Under the pieces are notes generated by a model, which searched no databases, was not told the DNA's origin, and saw only the letters and a list, made by a program, of their open reading frames with translations. Of a stretch of DNA of 64,000 nt, positions 24,892-32,807 are shown piece after piece. Made by a program: the position numbers and the translations under genes. The first letter of the stretch is position 1. Each line of letters opens with the position of its first letter. The stretch comes from an uncultured Lachnospiraceae bacterium (GTDB taxonomy: Bacteria > Bacillota > Clostridia > Lachnospirales > Lachnospiraceae): assembly GCA_910578715.1 (NCBI GenBank), contig CAJTRL010000007.1, positions 1 through 64,000 of the forward strand. The letters are read 5' to 3'.

Positions 24892-25055
24892 GCCATGCAA
24901 AATGAAATATGCACAATACCGTTGAGAGCTTGCTCTCATAAGGCATTTTGCATATTTCATTTTATAGGGCGAATGCCCGACATGAATAAGTCGCCGGCCA
25001 ATATATGGAATAACAGATTACAGCGTACAATCCGGTGACTTATGAATGGCATGGC
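24892..25055 (+). repeat. Cloverleaf structured repeat, family 1, copy B
   Basis: Same arrangement as 19588-19726. Outer stem: GCCATGC 24892-24898 with GCATGGC 25049-25055. Arm 1: AAAATGAAATATGC 24899-24912 with its exact complement 24950-24963, topped by TGAGAG-CTTG-CTCTCA. Arm 2: GGGC-GAAT-GCCC at 24967-24978. Arm 3: CATGAATAAGTCGCCGG 24981-24997 with 25032-25048, containing a tandem G-A mismatch and a 34-base loop. The CTTG loop, the ATAGGGCG stretch and the closing ATGGCATGGC are shared with copy A; the arms are not. Confidence 0.75.
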
Positions 25056-25158
25056 GAAACTGCTGCGCAGATTGCCTTCGGGCGATAAATAACAGCTTAC
25101 AATTTTTACCAGATTGTGATATGCTTTTCCAAAATGTACGGTAAAGGGGAATGATATA

Positions 25159-25536
25159 ATGGAGAGCAATACGATGGTAAGGCCGGAGACGGAACGGGTC
25201 ATCTCCGGGTTAATGTTAGAGCTTGGCATACCGGCGCACCTGAAAGGTTATCAATATCTGCGCATGGCAATCAGTATGTGCGTGGAAGATATGGAGCTGA
25301 TTGGGAGCGTAACGAAACTGCTGTACCCGGATTTGGCGAGACAGTATCTGACGACAGACCAGAAAATAGAGCGGGCGATTCGGAATGCAATCGAAGTTTC
25401 CTGGGAACGGGGTAACGGAGAATTGTTCCAGAAGCTGTTCGGTTACAGTAACAGCACCGAGCATAACAGACCTACGAACAGCGAATACATCGCTTCGGTA
25501 GCGGATTATGTGCGGCTGGAACAGGGATTTGTCTGA
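25159..25536 (+). CDS. Stand-alone Spo0A C-terminal DNA-binding domain protein
   Basis: The 125-residue protein is almost entirely a Spo0A effector domain: ELGIPAHLKGYQYLRMAISM, a VTKLLYPDLARQY recognition segment, ERAIRNAIEVSWERGN and PTNSEYIASVADYVRLE. Spo0A uses this domain to bind 0A boxes (TGTCGAA). The phosphoacceptor receiver domain is absent, so it cannot be a phosphorelay-controlled Spo0A and may act as a constitutive or competing regulator. A good ribosome binding site (AGGGGA) precedes the ATG. It lies between the fucose block and the glycan assembly genes and ends in its own terminator. Target genes are unknown. Confidence 0.88.
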   Translation: MESNTMVRPETERVISGLMLELGIPAHLKGYQYLRMAISMCVEDMELIGSVTKLLYPDLARQYLTTDQKIERAIRNAIEVSWERGNGELFQKLFGYSNSTEHNRPTNSEYIASVADYVRLEQGFV

Positions 25537-25542
25537 ATATTC

Positions 25543-25575
25543 AAGGAAGGGATTTTGATGCCCTTCCTTTTTTTA
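25543..25575 (+). terminator. Rho-independent terminator after the Spo0A-like gene
   Basis: AAGGAAGGG and CCCTTCCTT pair around a nine-base loop and run into a T tract. It separates the fucose-block transcript from the next operon. Confidence 0.88.
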
Positions 25576-25593
25576 TGCGGATATGCTATACTG

Positions 25594-25623
25594 TTGACAT
25601 AAAATTAGAAAACAGAGTAAAAT
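25594..25623 (+). promoter_or_regulatory. Promoter of the glycan assembly operon
   Basis: TTGACA at 25594-25599 and TAAAAT at 25618-25623, 18 bases apart, lie just after the terminator and 47 bases before the first gene of the assembly block. Confidence 0.65.
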
Positions 25624-25669
25624 TGCGGTAGGTATGGCCGCATCGGTAAGGAAGAGCGGAGAATGGGAA

Positions 25670-26599
25670 ATGAGCTTATTGAGTATTATCGTTCCTTGTT
25701 ATAATGAAGAGGAAAACATTGCAGATTTTTATCAGGAAGTATTGAAAAACAGTTCCTTTTTTGAAGAAAAACAGCTGGAGCTGGAATTTCTATATATTGA
25801 TGACGGCTCAAAAGACGGAACCGCGGCGGAAGTCAAGAAACTGCGGGCGGAAGATGAGCGGGTGCATCTTTTGTCCTTTTCCAGAAATTTTGGAAAAGAA
25901 GCGGCAATCTATGCCGGACTGCAGAAGGCAAAAGGGGATTACGCCGTTTTGATGGATGCGGATTTGCAGGACCCGCCGGCGCTTTTGCCGGAGATGTATT
26001 CTTACATTGAACAGGGATATGATTCCGTGGCAACCAGGCGGGTCACGAGAAAAGGGGAGCCGGTCATCCGCTCCTTTTTCGCAAGGCTTTTTTACCGTCT
26101 GATGAACAGGATTTCAAGAACCGAGATTGTGGACGGGGCGCGGGATTACCGTCTGATGACGAGACAGGTAGTGGACGCGATTCTGGCAATGACAGAATAT
26201 AACCGATTTACAAAAGGCATCTTTGGATGGGTAGGTTTTGAGACAAAATGGCTTGAATATGAAAATGTGGAGCGGAAAAAGGGAGAAACAAAATGGTCGT
26301 TCTGGAAGTTATTCCTATATTCTATCGACGGCATTACCGCTTTTTCCACGGCCCCGCTGGCCGTGGCGTCGATAATGGGCGTTCTTTTCTGCTTTGTGGC
26401 ATTTCTGCTGATTGTTGTGACCATCGTGCGCAAGCTGCTGTTTGGCGACCCGACTTCCGGCTGGCCGTCACTGGTCTGCATTATTTCGCTTATCAGCGGC
26501 GTGCAGCTGTTTTGTCTCGGCATTGTGGGGCAATACTTATCTAAAACCTATATGGAAGTAAAAAGAAGACCAATTTACCTGATAAAAGAGGATATCTGA
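25670..26599 (+). CDS. Polyprenyl-phosphate glycosyltransferase, GT2 (GtrB/DPM1-like)
   Basis: The 309-residue protein has a GT2 catalytic domain (LSIIVPCYNEEENI, YIDDGSKDGT, SRNFGKEAAIYAGL, DADLQDPP) followed by two C-terminal membrane helices and VGQYLSKTYMEVKRRPIYL. This is the GtrB/bactoprenol glucosyltransferase plan, which loads a sugar from a nucleotide donor onto undecaprenyl phosphate for use outside the membrane. The GT-C membrane enzymes in this locus would be the natural users of that lipid-linked sugar. The start at 25670 has GGAG upstream. The next gene overlaps it by one base in a TGATG junction. Confidence 0.85.
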   Translation: MSLLSIIVPCYNEEENIADFYQEVLKNSSFFEEKQLELEFLYIDDGSKDGTAAEVKKLRAEDERVHLLSFSRNFGKEAAIYAGLQKAKGDYAVLMDADLQDPPALLPEMYSYIEQGYDSVATRRVTRKGEPVIRSFFARLFYRLMNRISRTEIVDGARDYRLMTRQVVDAILAMTEYNRFTKGIFGWVGFETKWLEYENVERKKGETKWSFWKLFLYSIDGITAFSTAPLAVASIMGVLFCFVAFLLIVVTIVRKLLFGDPTSGWPSLVCIISLISGVQLFCLGIVGQYLSKTYMEVKRRPIYLIKEDI

Positions 26600-27405
26600 T
26601 GAACGAAATGGTCAGCATTATCGTGCCGGTTTACCGCGCCGCGCCCTATATTGCGGAGACGATAGAAATGGTGCTGCGGCAGACGTACCGGGAGTGGGAA
26701 CTGCTTTTGATAGATGACTGCTCACCCGATAACAGTGCGGAAATCATTCAAAATATGATAGAACGATTATCCGCACAGACGGCAGATGCCCGGCAGATAC
26801 CGCGGGAATGTCCGGACAGGGCACGGCGCATCCGCCTGATTCGGAAAGAAAGAAACGAAGGAGCGGCCAGAGCGCGCAATACCGGGCTGGAACTGGCAAA
26901 AGGAAGATATATTGCTTTTCTGGATGCGGACGATATCTGGCTTCCGGAGAAGCTCGAAAAAGAGCTCGCTTTTCTGCGGGAAAAACAGGCGGCTTTTGTT
27001 TTTACCGCGTATGAATTTGGCGATGAGAACGCGGAAGGAACCGGAAAAATCGTGAAGGCGCCGGAAAAGCTGACGTACCGGAAAGCCTTGTCCAGGACGG
27101 TGATTTTTACATCGACGGTTCTTTTTGACACGGAAAAAATGGAAAAGGAACTGATACGGATGCCTGTGGTGGAAAGCGAAGATACGGCGACGTGGTGGAA
27201 GATTCTGCGAAGCGGCCATACGGCGTATGGTCTGGACGAACCGCTTGTTATCTACAGAAGGCCGGCAAAGAGCCTGTCTTCCAATAAATTTGTGGCGATA
27301 AGGCGGATATGGAACCTGTACCGCAGAGAAGAGAAATTGACTATTCCGGTCAGCGCCTGCTGCTTCTGTATGTGGGCACTTCGTGCCACGATAAGGCGTT
27401 TATAG
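26599..27405 (+). CDS. Glycosyltransferase family 2
   Basis: A 268-residue cytoplasmic GT2 enzyme with VSIIVPVYRAAPYI, LIDDCSPDNS, GAARARNTGLELAKG and the metal-binding FLDADDIWLPEKLEKE. It adds one sugar to the growing lipid-linked repeat unit on the inner membrane face; the sugar cannot be predicted. It lacks membrane helices. There is one-base overlap with the previous gene, so the two are translationally coupled. The region after residue 60 carries a short arginine-rich insert (QIPRECPDRARRIR) not common in the family. Confidence 0.85.
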   Translation: MNEMVSIIVPVYRAAPYIAETIEMVLRQTYREWELLLIDDCSPDNSAEIIQNMIERLSAQTADARQIPRECPDRARRIRLIRKERNEGAARARNTGLELAKGRYIAFLDADDIWLPEKLEKELAFLREKQAAFVFTAYEFGDENAEGTGKIVKAPEKLTYRKALSRTVIFTSTVLFDTEKMEKELIRMPVVESEDTATWWKILRSGHTAYGLDEPLVIYRRPAKSLSSNKFVAIRRIWNLYRREEKLTIPVSACCFCMWALRATIRRL

Positions 27406-27427
27406 TACAATAGAGGTGTAAGTTAGG

Positions 27428-28801
27428 GTGAAACGAACAGAATCTTTAAAAAGGCTTATTATATCGGAGTTTCCACTTATCGGTCTGGTGGTGCAGATGG
27501 GCGTATATGCTTATTACTGGATGAGCGCATATTATCCGTTTCTGCATTTGCACAGGGATTTAAGATATTATTTCAAGGGCCATGTGCTGATGCTGCTTGT
27601 TTATCTGGTTTTGCTGTATTTTTTCACGAGCACGTATGGTGGACTGAAAATCGGATATCTGAAACCGGTAGACGTCTATTTTTCACAGTTCTTTTCTCTG
27701 CTGGGGGTCAATGTTATTTCTTATGTTCAGATTTCCCTGATGGCGAACTGGCTGGTAGACGTTGTGCCGATTGTCAAAACGATGCTGATACAGCTCGTGC
27801 TGGCCGCGGTATGGGTGTATGTCGGAAACATACTTTACCGGAAGGTTTTTCCGCCGCGGGAAATTCTGCTCATACACGGAGAACGTTCCATCAACGAAAT
27901 TGTTGCGAAATTTGATTCCAGAAAGGACAAGTACAGAATCAACAGATGTATGAATATTTCTCAGGGTATGGAGAAGATTCAGGAAGAAATTCTGGCGGGA
28001 TATGGCGCGGTTGTGCTGTGGGATATTCCGGTGTCGGAAAGAAATGATTTGCTGAAATTCTGTTACAGTAAGTCGGTCCGGGTCTATATGATGCCGAAAA
28101 TCTCCGACGTGCTGATTCAGGGCTCCGACCAGCTCCATTTATTCGATGCGCCGATTATGCTCGTCAGGGAATACGCGCTGAAAACGGAGCAGAGAATTAT
28201 TAAGCGTTCCATTGACCTGGTCTGTGCGGTTCTTCTTTTGATTATCGCTTCGCCGTTTATGCTGGTAACGGCGGCTGCAATTAAACTTTATGACAGGGGC
28301 CCTGTTCTTTACAAACAGATTCGGTGTACGCAGGATGCCAGAAAATTTTATATTCTGAAATTCCGCAGTATGAGAGTGGATGCGGAAAAGGACGGCGTTG
28401 CCAGGCTTGCGGCCAAAAATGACGACCGCATTACGCCTGTCGGTAAATTTATCCGGGCGGTCCGCATCGACGAACTGCCGCAGCTTTTCAATATTTTAAA
28501 AGGAGATATGTCTTTCATCGGGCCGCGTCCGGAAAGGCCGGAAATCATCGCGCAGTATGTGGAAGAAATGCCGGAGTTTGTTTTTCGTATGAAAGTAAAA
28601 GCGGGACTTGCGGGCTATGCCCAGGTTTATGGGAAGTATAATACGACGCCCTATGATAAGTTAAAACTGGATTTGACTTATATAGAAAATTATTCGGTGT
28701 GGCTGGATTTGAAGCTGATGCTGCTGACTCTAAAAATTTTATTTAAACCGGAAAGCACGGAAGGCGTGGAGAGCGGACAGACGACGGCGAAAAAGCAGTA
28801 A
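27428..28801 (+). CDS. Polyprenyl-phosphate sugar-phosphate transferase (WbaP/CpsE-like)
   Basis: The 457-residue initiating transferase has about five membrane helices, a Rossmann-like central domain and the C-terminal catalytic domain of the bacterial sugar transferase family. Motifs are LYKQIRCTQDARKFYILKFR, RIDELPQLFNIL, MSFIGPRPERPE and AGLAGYAQVYGKYNT. It moves a hexose-1-phosphate from UDP-sugar to undecaprenyl phosphate and so starts each repeat unit. The start is a GTG at 27428 with AGAGGTG upstream. It is the priming enzyme of the locus. Confidence 0.92.
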   Translation: MKRTESLKRLIISEFPLIGLVVQMGVYAYYWMSAYYPFLHLHRDLRYYFKGHVLMLLVYLVLLYFFTSTYGGLKIGYLKPVDVYFSQFFSLLGVNVISYVQISLMANWLVDVVPIVKTMLIQLVLAAVWVYVGNILYRKVFPPREILLIHGERSINEIVAKFDSRKDKYRINRCMNISQGMEKIQEEILAGYGAVVLWDIPVSERNDLLKFCYSKSVRVYMMPKISDVLIQGSDQLHLFDAPIMLVREYALKTEQRIIKRSIDLVCAVLLLIIASPFMLVTAAAIKLYDRGPVLYKQIRCTQDARKFYILKFRSMRVDAEKDGVARLAAKNDDRITPVGKFIRAVRIDELPQLFNILKGDMSFIGPRPERPEIIAQYVEEMPEFVFRMKVKAGLAGYAQVYGKYNTTPYDKLKLDLTYIENYSVWLDLKLMLLTLKILFKPESTEGVESGQTTAKKQ

Positions 28802-28898
28802 GAGTGAATGAACAGGTGTGAAAAGGGCGGCGAAGTGAGCAGACGACTGAAAGCGAAAGGACAATGAGAGCGGACAGGAAAACAGCGGACGGGAAGGT

Positions 28899-29960
28899 AT
28901 GAGAATGAAGTACGGAAACGAAGGCATGGACTGCAAAAAATATTTTCTTCTTTTTCTGGGAAAAGCCTGGCTCGCGGCGCTTGCGGCGGTCGTGGGAGGA
29001 GTTCTCGGCGGCGGCATATACCTGTTTACCCATGTGGCGCTGAACAGTAACCGGGAATATCAGGCCGAATCCAAAATTTATCTGACCTTTGCGCCGGATG
29101 AGAGCGGGGAAATCTACCAGGCTTATAACGGTTATACATGGAATGATTTAATGTCAACGGAGCCGATTCTGAATACGACGATGGCTTATCTGCCGGATGG
29201 GTATACGGAAGAAGAAGTGACTGCGGCTACCCGCGCGGAAATTCTTTCCGATTTACGCTTGCTGACAATTACGGTTACCACTTCTGACCCGGATAAAACG
29301 GCGGAAATTCTGAAGGCCACGGACATGTCTCTGCTGGAGCTTGGAAAACGGGCGAAGGAGTTTAACGGGATAGAAATTTACAAGGAAACGGAGCCGGAAC
29401 TGGTGACGGTGACGCCCAGAATGTTACAGGCGGTTTTAGTTGGTCTGGCGCTTGCGCTGGTGTTTATGCTGCTTGCGATGGCGCTTTGTTATGTGCTGGA
29501 TGATAAAATATATGTGCCGGGCGATTTTAAATGTGTGACGGAGCTTCCGTTTGTGGGATTCTGTTTCGGGGAGGAATCCGGTGAAGCGGTGAAGTCCGTC
29601 AAAGGTGACAAAAAGAAAAAGCGGAGCGAAGAATCAAAAAAGCCGGTCAAAGACGACAGGGAGCAAAAACTTCTCGAAAATCTTCGGAAAGATATGGAAG
29701 AGAACAAGGCGTATCTGGCGGAGAAAACCGGAACGCTCACGATACTTGAGCTGGAAAGGTACCAGACGTTTACGGAAGGGACCTATGATGAACTGCGGAA
29801 GGCGGAGGGAATCCTGTTATCCGTTCCTTATAAGAAAATGGACAGAACGACGCTTGGCTACCGGATTGAGCAGCTGGCGTTACAGGAGTGCAGACTGACG
29901 GGTATTCTGATACGGGATGCCGATATGAGGTTACTAAAATGGTATTACAATCACCTGTAA
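28899..29960 (+). CDS. Wzz/CapA-like chain-length regulator
   Basis: The 353-residue protein has two membrane helices (about residues 18-38 and 177-197) around an extracytoplasmic domain with NREYQAESKIYLTFAPDES and a LLTITVTTSDPDKTAEIL strand, the layout of polysaccharide co-polymerases (Wzz/CapA). It then has a long, highly charged, lysine-rich cytoplasmic tail (KKKKRSEESKKPVKDDREQK) instead of a fused tyrosine-kinase domain. No separate BY-kinase or phosphatase is in the window. It should set chain length together with the EpsG-type polymerase two genes downstream. The next gene starts inside its last 22 bases. Confidence 0.7.
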   Translation: MRMKYGNEGMDCKKYFLLFLGKAWLAALAAVVGGVLGGGIYLFTHVALNSNREYQAESKIYLTFAPDESGEIYQAYNGYTWNDLMSTEPILNTTMAYLPDGYTEEEVTAATRAEILSDLRLLTITVTTSDPDKTAEILKATDMSLLELGKRAKEFNGIEIYKETEPELVTVTPRMLQAVLVGLALALVFMLLAMALCYVLDDKIYVPGDFKCVTELPFVGFCFGEESGEAVKSVKGDKKKKRSEESKKPVKDDREQKLLENLRKDMEENKAYLAEKTGTLTILELERYQTFTEGTYDELRKAEGILLSVPYKKMDRTTLGYRIEQLALQECRLTGILIRDADMRLLKWYYNHL

Positions 29961-30757
29961 AGGTTCAGGTTCTGGTGTCCGCCGTAAAACAGGATGTCAG
30001 GGCGCTGGCGGAGAAAATGCGGATAGAGTCGGATGCCGTTATCGTCAATCAGTGCGACGGATATAATTATCAGGAATGGCATACGTCTTTTGGAAAAATC
30101 AGGAGTTTTGACATGGCGGAGCGGGGAGTGGGACTGAGCCGGAATACGGCGCTGCTTCACGCGGACGCGGATATCTGCCTGTTTTCAGATGAAGATATTG
30201 TGCTGGAAAAAGGATATCGGGATATCGTCCAGGAAGCCTTTTTACAGAAGCCCGACGCGGATATAATTCTTTTTAACGTCCGGGTCGCACCGGAGCGGCG
30301 GACTTACTGGAACGAGCAGGTAAAACAGGTTCATTGGTACAATTACGGACGCTATCCGGCTTACAGCATTTCCGGGAGGCTGGAGGCGTTTCGGAGGGCG
30401 AATGTACATTTTTCCCTGTTATTCGGCGGCGGTGCGAAATACAGCAACGGGGAGGACAGTCTGTTTTTAAAGGATTGTCTGCATGCCGGGATGAAAATTT
30501 ATGCCGTGCCCGCCTGCATCGGGGAAGAGGTGCCAAGAGAGTCCGGGGGCTCCACCTGGTTTTTTGGATTCACGGAGAAATTTTTTAAAGACCGGGGCGT
30601 GCTTTATCATTATCTGTATGGGAAACTGGCCGGGGTTTTTGCGCTTCGGTTTCTGTTAAAAAATAAAAGCGGTATGTGCGCTGAAATACCGATTCAGAAA
30701 GCGTATCATCTGATGAAAGAGGGAATCCGTTCGCAAAAAAGGAGGAAGAAGGGGTAA
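29939..30757 (+). CDS. Putative glycosyltransferase family 2
   Basis: The 272-residue protein starts with VQVLVSAVKQDVRALAEKM and has RGVGLSRNTALLHADADI, SDEDIVLEKGYRDIV and a C-terminal FGGGAKYSNGEDSLFLKDC, which fits a divergent GT2 fold with DED as the metal-binding acidic motif. It should act in the cytoplasm on the lipid-linked repeat unit. The ATG at 29939 lies inside the end of the preceding Wzz-like gene, with GAGG at proper spacing, so translation is coupled. The sugar specificity is unknown. Confidence 0.7.
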   Translation: MVLQSPVKVQVLVSAVKQDVRALAEKMRIESDAVIVNQCDGYNYQEWHTSFGKIRSFDMAERGVGLSRNTALLHADADICLFSDEDIVLEKGYRDIVQEAFLQKPDADIILFNVRVAPERRTYWNEQVKQVHWYNYGRYPAYSISGRLEAFRRANVHFSLLFGGGAKYSNGEDSLFLKDCLHAGMKIYAVPACIGEEVPRESGGSTWFFGFTEKFFKDRGVLYHYLYGKLAGVFALRFLLKNKSGMCAEIPIQKAYHLMKEGIRSQKRRKKG

Positions 30758-30767
30758 GGGAATCGTC

Positions 30768-31874
30768 ATGATTTTGTATCTTGCGGTGGCGGCGGGGACG
30801 GTGCTTCTCGCGGCAATGGTCGAAAATCATCCGGCTTTACAGCCATACCGGGTGACGAGGCAGCAGATGTGCAACAGGGTCTGTCTGTTGTCGGTTTTCT
30901 TCATACTTTTTGCGCTTTCCGCATGCAGACAGAATGTGGGAAATGACTACGCCAAATATGTAGAGTTCATGCACCTTGTCAATTCCAATGCGTATGTGCC
31001 GACGGAGCCGGGATTCAATCTGCTTGTGAAAATCGTTTACGGGCTTTCGGGCTTTGAAAATTATCTGCTTGTTTTTGCAATCTATGCGTTCGTAACGATT
31101 TTTTTGTTTCTGCTCGCAATCTATGAGCAGAGCGATGAGTTTCCGATGAGTTATTTTCTGTTCATGGCGCTCGGCTATTATTTTCAGACGTTTAACACCG
31201 TGCGGTATTATCTGGCGCTGGCGGTTGCGCTGTATTCCATGAAATTTGTGGTGCGGAAACAATGGGGCAGATTTCTTCTGTTAGCGGCGCTTGGCAGTTT
31301 TTTTCATAAGTCGCTGCTCGTCATACTGCCGCTCTACTTTTTAGCTTCCGTTACCTGGAAAAAATGGCAGCTGGCTTTAATCGGTGTTTTCTGTACGACG
31401 TTTTTGTTCTTCCAGGATTTTTATCTGAAAGTGGTCGTATTTTTGTATCCGACTTATGAAGATACGGAATATCTGACGGGCGGGACGAGTTATATTAATA
31501 TTCTGCGCTGTCTGGGAGTGCTTGTTCTATCACTGTTTTATTATCGGAAAAGCATCAGAGGAAACAGGCGCATGCAGTTTTATTTTTATCTGAATCTGGG
31601 CGCGCTCGTGCTGTATGTATTTTGCTCATTTCTCCCGATTATTTCCCGTATCGGATATTATCTGACAGTAAGCCATATTCTGTTTCTTCCCGCTCTTTTA
31701 CAGGAAACGGAAAATGCGAAATGGAGAAATCTGCTGCGGGCGGGCATGATTCTTGCGGCGGTTCTGTATTTTATTCTTTTCATGGGCCGGGCCTATGACG
31801 ACGGGCTGCTGATTCTGCCTTATAAGAGTTTTTTCTTTCATGATATGGTGAATATTTTGTCGGATATGAACTAG
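30768..31874 (+). CDS. EpsG-family polysaccharide polymerase (Wzy-like)
   Basis: A 368-residue protein with about ten membrane helices. The first outside loop has SACRQNVGNDYAKYVEFM, followed by TEPGFNLLVKIVYGLSG, the EpsG signature (an R..G.DY motif and EPGF). EpsG proteins polymerise lipid-linked repeat units on the outer face. An FFHKSLLVILPLYFL helix and a late SRIGYYLTVSH are also typical. AAGGG precedes the ATG. It is the only candidate polymerase in the locus. Confidence 0.85.
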   Translation: MILYLAVAAGTVLLAAMVENHPALQPYRVTRQQMCNRVCLLSVFFILFALSACRQNVGNDYAKYVEFMHLVNSNAYVPTEPGFNLLVKIVYGLSGFENYLLVFAIYAFVTIFLFLLAIYEQSDEFPMSYFLFMALGYYFQTFNTVRYYLALAVALYSMKFVVRKQWGRFLLLAALGSFFHKSLLVILPLYFLASVTWKKWQLALIGVFCTTFLFFQDFYLKVVVFLYPTYEDTEYLTGGTSYINILRCLGVLVLSLFYYRKSIRGNRRMQFYFYLNLGALVLYVFCSFLPIISRIGYYLTVSHILFLPALLQETENAKWRNLLRAGMILAAVLYFILFMGRAYDDGLLILPYKSFFFHDMVNILSDMN

Positions 31875-31938
31875 CGTGAGAAGAACTTCTAAAGCTCATA
31901 CTAGAGTAAATGGGTTTGTGCCGTTTGGAAAAGGTGGT

Positions 31939-32796
31939 ATGATGGACGAAAAGAATTTCCGAAATGGTCATGCGATGGAACCGGAATTTTCCATATTGGT
32001 TGTGTGTCTGAATCCCGGTGAAAAATTGCGGACGACTCTGAAAAGCATTGAAAAACAGACATACCGGGATTATGAAGTGGTAGTCAAGGATGGCCTGTCG
32101 GCGGACGGTTCCGCCGCATATGCCAGGGCGCAGGCAGAAAAATTTCCGTCCCTGAGCGTTCTGGAACAAAAAGATAATGGCATTTATGACGCCATGAACC
32201 AGGCGGTGCGTGCGGCGAAGGGAAAATATGTTTATTTCTTAAACTGCGGGGACAGGTTTTATCATGAAAAAGTGCTGGAAGAGACTGCCGGGCTGATTGC
32301 GGCGCATCCGGCGGAGACGGGCATCTATTATGGGAATATTTACGACAGACTGACAGGACGCGAAGTGGCGTCGAATCCCAGACTGGACGCTTTCGGCTGT
32401 TATCGGAACGTACCTTGTCATCAGGCATGCTTTTATGACAGGAGGCTGCTATTGGTGCATCCTTTTGATACCGGTTACCGTGTCAGGGCGGATTACGAGC
32501 AGTTTCTCTGGTGTTTTTTTACAAAGACACAGGGACTTCGGACAACTTTCGTATACGGAGATATTCTGATTGCGGATTACGAGGGAGGGGGATTTTCGGA
32601 AACGAAACAAAACCGCAGGATTTCGGCGGCGGAGCATAAGGAAATCGTCGGGAAATATATGTCTGTGGGACAGATATGGAAATACAGGGTGATTTTATGG
32701 GCGACACTTTCGCCCGTCCGGACGTGGCTTGCGAAGAATCCGGTGACGTCCGGGCTGTACAATGGACTGAAGAAAAAAATTTACGGGAAGGGATAA
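31939..32796 (+). CDS. Glycosyltransferase family 2
   Basis: This 285-residue GT2 enzyme has FSILVVCLNPGEKLRTTLKS, VVKDGLSADGS, EQKDNGIYDAMNQAVRAAKG and YFLNCGDRFYH. The NGIYDAMNQG-like motif is typical of GT2 enzymes of the WcaA/colanic type. It acts on the cytoplasmic side. The start at 31939 has AAAGG upstream; a GTG at 31876 would extend it but has no binding site. It lies in a tight run of transferase genes after the polymerase. Confidence 0.85.
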   Translation: MMDEKNFRNGHAMEPEFSILVVCLNPGEKLRTTLKSIEKQTYRDYEVVVKDGLSADGSAAYARAQAEKFPSLSVLEQKDNGIYDAMNQAVRAAKGKYVYFLNCGDRFYHEKVLEETAGLIAAHPAETGIYYGNIYDRLTGREVASNPRLDAFGCYRNVPCHQACFYDRRLLLVHPFDTGYRVRADYEQFLWCFFTKTQGLRTTFVYGDILIADYEGGGFSETKQNRRISAAEHKEIVGKYMSVGQIWKYRVILWATLSPVRTWLAKNPVTSGLYNGLKKKIYGKG

Positions 32797-32807
32797 GGTA
32801 TTGAGGG

